64,000 nt of DNA. Source: Onchidella celtica (lineage: Eukaryota > Mollusca > Gastropoda > Systellommatophora > Onchidiidae). The translations under genes were made by a program, and so were the position numbers. Below are positions 57,690 to 64,000 of this stretch, piece after piece. Within the stretch, counting starts at the first letter, position 1, and each line of letters opens with the position of its first letter. Where the stretch lies: NCBI GenBank assembly GCA_963931925.1, contig OZ007576.1, positions 19,112,203 to 19,176,202 of the forward strand, given 5' to 3'. The notes beneath the pieces are model-generated. The model saw only the letters and a list, made by a program, of their open reading frames with translations, had not been told where the DNA came from and searched no databases.

Positions 57690-58180
57690 TGATTTTTTGT
57701 TTGTTGTTGTTGTTGTTGTTGTTGTTGCCATTATTGTTGTTGCTGTTGATGATGCTGGTGACGGTGGTGTTATTGCTGTGATTGAATTTTTTAGGTTGTT
57801 GTTGTTGTGGTTACTTTTGATGTTATTGTTTTGTTGTCATTCTTGTTGTTGTCGATACTTTTGTTGTTATTGTTTTGTTGTCATTCTTGTTATTGTTGAT
57901 ACTTTTGTTGTTATTGTTTTGTTGTCGTTCTTGTTGTTGTTAATACTTTTGTTGTTATTGTTTTGTTGTCATTCTTGTTATTGTTGATACTTTTGTTGTT
58001 ATTGTTTTGTTGTCATTCTTGTTGTTGTCGATACTTTTGTTGTTATTGTTTTGTTGTCATTCTTGTTGTTGTTGATACTTTTGTTGTTATTGTTTTGAAA
58101 TTATTGCTGTTGTTGTTGTGTCATTTGGTTGTTGTTGTTGTTGTTGTTGTTGTTTTTGTTATTGTTGTTGTTGTTGTTCA
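57690..58180. repeat. TTG-rich repeat with a 44-bp higher-order unit
   Basis: Flanking (TTG)n surrounds about six units of 44 bp at 57833-58100. The landmark GATACTTTTGTTG (AATAC in one copy) recurs at 57854, 57898, 57942, 57986, 58030 and 58074. The Leu/Val/Cys-rich frames here are artefacts. Confidence 0.93.
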
Positions 58181-59231
58181 GGAACGATCTAAATATTTTT
58201 GCAGCTGGATGATGTATCATAAGAGAGTAAATACAATGTAGGAAAATTAATCTCTGATTAAATAGATTATATCTGACCAATATTAGCATTGTCTGAACAC
58301 CGCGCTGAAAGCAAAAATCGGTATTTGCTGTTAAACAACTGTGTTTGTAAAAAGAGAAGCCCGGAGACTTATATCGCGAACTCTTGAAAATAGCAAATTT
58401 CAGCTGTCTGCAGATACCGATTTGCTTACACTTACATACAGTTTGATGCGTTGTACGGGTATCAAAGTGTAACCACTGGACGCCAAGATGGCGTATGAAT
58501 GAAAGCAGGAGAATGGAAAGGGGAGGGAAAGGCAATCTTGAGGGGTTAAAGTGGGTGGAGACGTGAGATAACTTTCATGGTTAGCCAACACCTCATTAAA
58601 TATCAATAAAAGGCGCCTTAATCTGATAAGCCATGATAGTTATCGCCCCATAGTGTTGCCCCACGTCAAAGACTCGAACTCTCCAACAGCACCTGTGATT
58701 AAAAATTTTGTTTACTTTTCAATTTCCCTAAACCCCGCCCAAATTTTAAACTGTTCTATGTCATTCGTGAAACAAAACCATGCTCTGTTCTGAAGTATGC
58801 GTGTTTTGCCATGTATTTCCCGGGCCTCTTATGAAACCGCGCAAGTGCATTCTCTGCAGATCACAACTCTTTTTGACCAAAAATGTTCCATGAACTCCTT
58901 GGAGGAATTTTATTTGCTATATTGATTGAACAAGAGCGATATATAATATATCAAATTCTTATAACTACGAACGCATTTCAAGAAAAGCGATATCACCCTC
59001 CCTTGTAAAATTAAGCTCTTCGGCGCACTTGGGCGTTTTCATAATAGAGCCAGCGATCTGTTGTTTAAAATGAGTATTAAAAAAAATAATCAATACTGAC
59101 TACCTTGCTGGCAAAGTCTGTAGTGTGAAATATTATACACAGGAAATAATTTGTGGTAATGCTAGCATTATTTTTAGGTGAGAAAGCTGCATTAAATTTG
59201 TGTAAGTTTGGCATGAATTTAAGGAGTCCAT
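58181..59231. other. DNA without recognised features
   Basis: No gene seen; 58835-58860 weakly resembles 8020-8045. Confidence 0.45.
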
Positions 59232-59420
<189 letters not shown>

Positions 59421-59931
59421 TCTGTCTGTCTATCTGTCTGCTGTCAGTCTGTCTGTCTGTCTCTCTGCCTCTCTATCATATGGGAACAATTCCTGACCAT
59501 CTGGTCCAGTGACCTCCAGCACTGTGAGACAGAACACAACACGCCAAAGTTCTCACAGCCTACGGCCAGCAACATTTCGTCAATCTCTTCAACAGATGCG
59601 AAAACCTGTCCACATTTTACAGGACATTTGGTTGACATTATATTATCAAAAGTTTGTTTCATTTAAACACATCGCCCTTAAGTTAACAGCATAGATGTTA
59701 CGCCCTATTTCCTACTACAGTGGTTTTGTTCATACAATGTAAACTTCATTTAAACACTGGTGATTTTTCCCGATTACAAGAAGTAAATTAAACGACAATA
59801 GAAACAGGTGCATTTTCATCAAACTCATGATTTTTTATGACATGGAGATTTTTCTATATCAACGTATACAAATCTCCTATCGATGTTTTTTAAAATATTT
59901 TATAGGTTCACCAATGAGCGATCTTACTTCT

Positions 59932-59998
59932 TGTTTGTTCCAACTCCATTTTTCGCACAACTGAGAAGGTCGACGTTAAACGTTTGTGGCTTTCGTAT
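59932..59998 (+). repeat. Family T repeat fragment
   Basis: TTGTTTGTTCCAACTCCATT, GCACAACTGAGAAGGTCGAC and GTTAAACGTTTGTGGCTTT match 23683-23755. It is cut off by the palindrome that starts at 60000. Confidence 0.65.
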
Positions 59999-59999
59999 T

Positions 60000-60288
60000 A
60001 AAGGCCTGTTCACACTGGTAGGTTTTAGGAATAGAAAAAAGGAATGGGGGACTGTATGGGAAGAATTCTCCTGGCTGTCGGTCTTTTTTTTCCGATTTCC
60101 CTCTTCAAAACGCTGTTTGTTTACACTGGTCCGTTTTCTGAATGAGAAGCGGTGCGCATCGTTTGTTTTGGTCATGTTTCGAAGGGGGAAATTGGAAAAC
60201 AAAAGACGGAAAGCCAGGAGAGTTCTTCCCACACAGTCCCCCATTCCTTTTTTCTATTCCTACAACCTACCAGTGTAAACAGGCCTTT
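60000..60288. mobile_element. 289-bp palindromic foldback MITE
   Basis: The arms (60000-60110 and 60180-60288) are near-perfect inverted repeats: AAAGGCCTGTTCACACTGGT against ACCAGTGTAAACAGGCCTTT, and GGAATGGGGGACTGTATGGG against the complement of CCCACACAGTCCCCCATTCC. The centre also pairs in part (CTTCAAAACG/TGTTTCGAAG). The GGCCTGTTCACAC terminus resembles PIF/Harbinger-type ends, but no clear 3-bp duplication is seen. Confidence 0.88.
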
Positions 60289-60364
60289 CGAAACTTTGCT
60301 TATCTGGACCCGATCATATTTTAAGTTCGAATTATCTTTGTTTTTTAAAACTTGCGTGTCTCTC

Positions 60365-60368
60365 TCTC

Positions 60369-60411
<43 letters not shown>

Positions 60412-60536
60412 ACTCTCTCTGTCACACACACACACACACACTCTCATTTTCTCTCTCTCAGTCTATCTATCTGTCTGTCTGTCTCTATCTCTCCCTACCT
60501 CTGTAAGTCTGCTGTCTGTCTCTTCTTTAAAACTGG

Positions 60537-60633
<97 letters not shown>

Positions 60634-60635
60634 CA
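60365..60635. repeat. CT-rich microsatellites
   Basis: A C-run, then (CT)n at 60379-60420, a short CA tract at 60423, CTGT units, and a pure (CT)n at 60537-60632. Confidence 0.96.
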
Positions 60636-61197
60636 CTATCAACATTCCTCCTCTAGGGCGCTTCAACATCCTATCTTTTTTTCCATCCCTCCGTCCACCC
60701 ACGTGCAAAAAATTTACCACACCCGCAGCAGTAAAAGTGAGTAAAGAAAAAAATTACCCTGCAGGCAGCCCCCCCCCCCCCACCTCCTCCTGCCCCCTCC
60801 CCTTTTCTCTCAATTAATTTACAGCTTTAAAATAGTACCCCTCTAATTAATTTCTACAACTTTCGTGTGTTTAGATAGATCTGGAGTTTTACCGTGCCCG
60901 TTTATCTAAGAGAATCACCCAGGCTTCCCGCACGTGTGTTTAAGGGCGAGATAAGCGAAATCTCACACAGTGTGTGAGCCGAAAGCTTTTCTCCCAACGC
61001 AAGAATCAGGGGCTTAGAAGTTAAGAGAAGAGCAGCAATGTAGACAATCTGTTAATTTGAAACAGATCCGGTAAGTTTCTGAGAACTTAGGAAGTGGGAA
61101 AGACCTGTTGATGCCGCATGATGTTCGTTTTGATGGAGTGAGTCGGTTTAAGTTATCTTCAAAGACAATATGCAATTTGTTAATGCAGGTACCTTTA

Positions 61198-61198
61198 C

Positions 61199-61235
<37 letters not shown>

Positions 61236-61451
61236 GTCTATCTCTCTCTCTCCTCTCTCTCTCTGACTGTTTCTCTCTTTCTCTCACTCACTCACTCTCT
61301 CTCTCTCTCTCTCTCTCTCCTCTGTCTCTGTCTGTCTGTCTGTCTCTCTCCCTCCATCCTCTGGTTCTGTTTGTCTGTTTCTCTCTCACATACACTCACT
61401 CTCTCTCCCTCCTCTGTTTCTGTCTGTCTGTCTGTCTCTCTCCCTCCATCC

Positions 61452-61486
<35 letters not shown>

Positions 61487-61528
61487 TGTCTCCCCTCACA
61501 CTCTTGCATCCATTCTCTTTCTCCCTCC

Positions 61529-61596
<68 letters not shown>
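61198..61596. repeat. CT / CTGT microsatellite
   Basis: About 400 bases of CT and CTGT blocks with CTCCCTCCATCCTCTG repeated. Confidence 0.96.
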
Positions 61597-61599
<3 letters not shown>

Positions 61600-62570
61600 C
61601 TTTGATATGATTCTTCCATAGAATTGGCTCATTTCCTTAAATCACTAAATGCCTCATTCAAAGAGAATTTAAACATGTGTTTATAGCGCGGGCAGAGAGT
61701 ACACAGGTGTAAACTTATGGCGATCTAAGAGGGTTGTCCGTAAAGTAAGGCGAAAATGTTGACCAAAATACAAATTTATCTGGATCTGAATAAAACTTTC
61801 ATGTAAGTTACCAACACCATTCGGCCACTTCTCCATGTAGCCCCCATGAAGACTGGTGCATTTCATCACAGTCATAACACAATTGCCTAAGTCATTTCTT
61901 AAATTATTTTTAAAGCGGGGCCTAATGTCCCCAGATGAAATAAAGTTGGTTTGTTTTGTTTCCCGAAAAGCATGAAGTTTCGTATCGAGCCTTCAAAATC
62001 TACATTTTTAACACGAAACCACTTTTGCGGAAGTCAGAAGATCTGCAAAGCAATGATACTCTTTCATGCCTTCTGAAGATGTTTTTATATAAATGATATA
62101 GGCAAATGTGTTATAGCTATGGCGATTTGTCCCAAAGGTTCGTTAAAGAAAGTCTTGTCAAGCGACTTTAACCACGTTCGCTCTTCTGCAACAAGATCGC
62201 CATCTTTGTTGAACCTCTTTCTGGCTGAATGTCGTTTGAGGGGCCCAAACAGATGATGGGTGATAATACTATAATTAAGTTCGTAACAAAGAAAACAGGT
62301 TCGACAAGAAAACATGCAATTTGACAGACACGGCATTTTTTTCAGTTTTGATCACAAACACGTACTCAAATGCTTGTATAGGGAAGACAGCTGGTTCCGA
62401 GGTGAGGCGAGGAACTCAGGAGCACAGCGTCCTTCATAAAGGCTACCGGCCTCCTGGTATAAACAGTCTGACAGGAAGAACGCAGAAGAAGAAGAAGAAA
62501 TGCTTGTATGTGTAAAGAAATGTATATCCATCTTAAATGGCAAACACCATCCCCTGTTTCATCAAATTTC
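61597..62570. other. DNA without supported genes
   Basis: 61735-61875 (minus) reads LHGGYMEKWPNGVG and may be a worn transposase end, but this is too short to call. A (GAA)n tail at 62480-62500 may end another worn retroposon. Confidence 0.35.
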
Positions 62571-62579
62571 TAGACCCAC

Positions 62580-62872
62580 CCACAGCAACAGAATAACACA
62601 CATGAAAGCCAACAGAGAAAGATACAGAAGATCGTTTTTGCCATCCACAATTCTCCTCAACAAGACATTATAGCTAGATGTGTGTCATATTTCACTAAGG
62701 CTCCTTAACATGCCGCTTCATGTATACCTGTTATTGAGTTACTGAGTTGTGATATATGTTTATATAATGATGCGTAAGATGTCTGTATCATGTAATGTGC
62801 TTTCAAACACTCTGTGAAAGAGAATTTCCCTCACGGAGTAATAAAGTAATTCTTATCTTATCCTATTTTTCA
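62580..62872 (+). pseudogene. 5'-truncated LINE: RT carboxy end and 3' UTR (family H), copy 2
   Basis: A short frame reads ANRERYRRSFLPSTILLNK and a stop, parallel to the copy at 20030. The same 3' UTR follows (GATATATGTTTATATAATG, TGTATCATGTAATGTGCT, GAATTTCCCTCACGGAGTAA) and a short CTTATCTTATCC tail. Confidence 0.68.
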
Positions 62873-63080
62873 ATATATTTTTTTTTGTTTTCATTCTTGT
62901 ATTTCTATTACTGACCCAGCACACTTTTCTCACTAAAGATTAATTTCCTTCTCTTTATCTTACCTGTTGTTCATTGTTCTCTTCTGTGAAAGTTGAGGAT
63001 GCTTTTGAGTCTCGTCTCTGTATCATCACAGGGATTACTCATAGTGATCGCCAGTAATGAACGCGTACGGGTGTTTGGTG

Positions 63081-63350
63081 GCCACGCTGGCATGATTTTT
63101 TTTCGTACTCACTTTACCAAATTCAGGAGCGTGGCAGCAACAGCTCCAACATATTGCAGGGATTTCGGTGACGTTCAGTCATTTTAGGGTTAGGGTTAGG
63201 GTTAGGCAGCACAGTCCATAGATTTCAGCACCCATGGCAGTGTTCGATAGGACGAGAAATCCCTCAACCGATGACCTGTGTTTGGGGGTGTGTTGCTGCC
63301 CCGCTCCTGAATTTGGTAAAGTGAGTACGACAAAAACAATCACGCTGGCC
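63081..63350. other. Imperfect foldback enclosing a TTAGGG tract
   Basis: The left arm 63081-63145 pairs with the right arm 63291-63350: CGTACTCACTTTACCAAATT with AATTTGGTAAAGTGAGTACG, then CAGGAGCG with CGCTCCTG and GGCAGCAACA with TGTTGCTGCC. Farther out GGCCACG...CGCTGGCC gives partial pairing. The 145-base centre also pairs in part (GGGATTTC/GAAATCCC). Confidence 0.8.
63184..63206 (+). repeat. Interstitial TTAGGG telomere-type repeat
   Basis: Almost four perfect TTAGGG units, the animal (including molluscan) telomere motif, inside the foldback above. Confidence 0.9.
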
Positions 63351-63404
63351 GCTTCTGGAAGGACCTTCGACGGTCCTGTCATGGAGCTATATCCTGTCCA
63401 TTGT

Positions 63405-63480
63405 TTTGCTTTTTTCCTGGCACATTTTTTTATGGCCGTTATCGTGTGTTGATGTGTTTACTTCAAACTCAAACTCAAAA
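63405..63480 (+). repeat. Family E tail fragment, copy 6
   Basis: TTATGGCCGTTATCGTGTG, GATGTGTTTACTTC and AAACTCAAACTCAAAATTG match the family E 3' core and tail. Confidence 0.5.
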
Positions 63481-63679
63481 TTGAAGAGATTTTTTATATT
63501 TTCGGCAGTTGTATTTTAATACCTGCATGAGGTGAGCGATGTTACCAAGGTCATCACTGGCCGATCTACCGCGGTGTAATTAGCAATTAACGTTGAAAAC
63601 AGTTAATCAGTATTCTTAAATTTCAGCTTTCAAAACAAAAGATTTTGTTTAGGATTATGGACGCCATCTGGCTCATTTA

Positions 63680-63945
63680 TTGACTGATTTATTGAGTTAT
63701 TTGTATTCATTTATTTGTCTCATACTTTACTTATAGTTAGTTTAGTTATTATTTATTTATATATTTATTATCTGTTTATTTAGTTAGTTAGTTACGTATT
63801 CATTTATTGGCTGCTTTTTTTTTTTTTTTATTTATATAATATTTGTTGTTCATTTGTTTTTCATTTATTATTGTTATTTATCCTTTTGTTTGTTTATTTA
63901 TTTATTGATTAGTTTATGTATTTATCAGTATATTAATTCATTTAC
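63680..63945. repeat. Degenerate TTTA/ATTT repeat
   Basis: T- and A-rich tract dominated by ATTTATTT, TTAGTTAG and similar words. Confidence 0.85.
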
Positions 63946-64000
63946 TTATCTATTTTGGCCACATTTTGATCTATAATTATGACTGTAATGTAAATCAAAG

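Noticed and set aside
60152..60817. 221-codon frame rich in Ser-Leu
   Set aside because: Runs across a MITE arm and (CT)n tracts; composition comes from the microsatellite.
61681..61875. Possible mariner-like transposase carboxy end (minus strand)
   Set aside because: Only a ~15-residue resemblance, no catalytic residues and no terminal repeats identified.

Overview
The window reads as a piece of a repeat-rich invertebrate nuclear genome, most likely a gastropod mollusc and possibly a sea slug. That assignment is inference. It rests on a Ty3/gypsy element with a long charged Gag N-terminus of a kind I associate with sea-slug genomes, on dense short interspersed repeats, and on a T-box gene closest to TBX1/10. 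The sequence is AT-rich, intron-dominated, and has no operons or bacterial signals. Most open frames in it are chance frames or microsatellite translations.

The one host gene I can support is a T-box transcription factor gene of the TBX1/10 group on the + strand. Exon 1 (27985-28291) carries an eh1-type repressor motif. After an intron of about 23 kb, exon 2 (51335-51698) carries a low-complexity linker and the first ~30 residues of the T-box, ending at a strong donor. The rest of the T-box is not in the window. Exon phases match (phase 1 into phase 1; exon 2 ends in phase 2). The acceptor of exon 2 is the last unit of a ten-copy 44-bp tandem repeat whose units themselves contain splice-acceptor sequence; this is the most unusual structure I found.

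Layout: 1-6029, a Ty3/gypsy LTR retrotransposon on the minus strand (left LTR cut by the window). It has intact Gag and protease, an integrase that precedes reverse transcriptase (Gmr1-like order), and in-frame losses of the integrase core and the RT amino half. 6030-27300, intergenic DNA with MITEs, SINEs, LINE ends and microsatellites. 27300-28291, candidate promoter and exon 1. 28292-51334, intron 1, packed with MITEs, a nested RTE LINE, foldback elements and GTT/TTGG/GT/AAAT microsatellites. 51335-51698, exon 2. 51699-64000, start of intron 2 or downstream DNA, with a 5'-truncated LINE bounded by a 13-bp target-site duplication, a 289-bp palindrome, long CT/TATC/TTG microsatellites and a short TTAGGG tract inside an imperfect foldback.

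Repeat families recognised by comparing the window with itself: (A) an ACGTACGT-ended MITE, seven copies; (B) a 424-bp MITE, two inverted copies; (C) a ~200-bp MITE, three copies; (D) a ~200-bp foldback, one copy plus a fragment; (E) a short retroposon with an (AAACTC)n tail, six copies; (F) a tRNA-derived SINE, three copies; (G) a ~370-bp repeat ending in CCAACTAGTA, five copies or parts; (H) a LINE 3' end with a TTATC tail, two copies; (T) an older repeat that was the landing site for a family B element.
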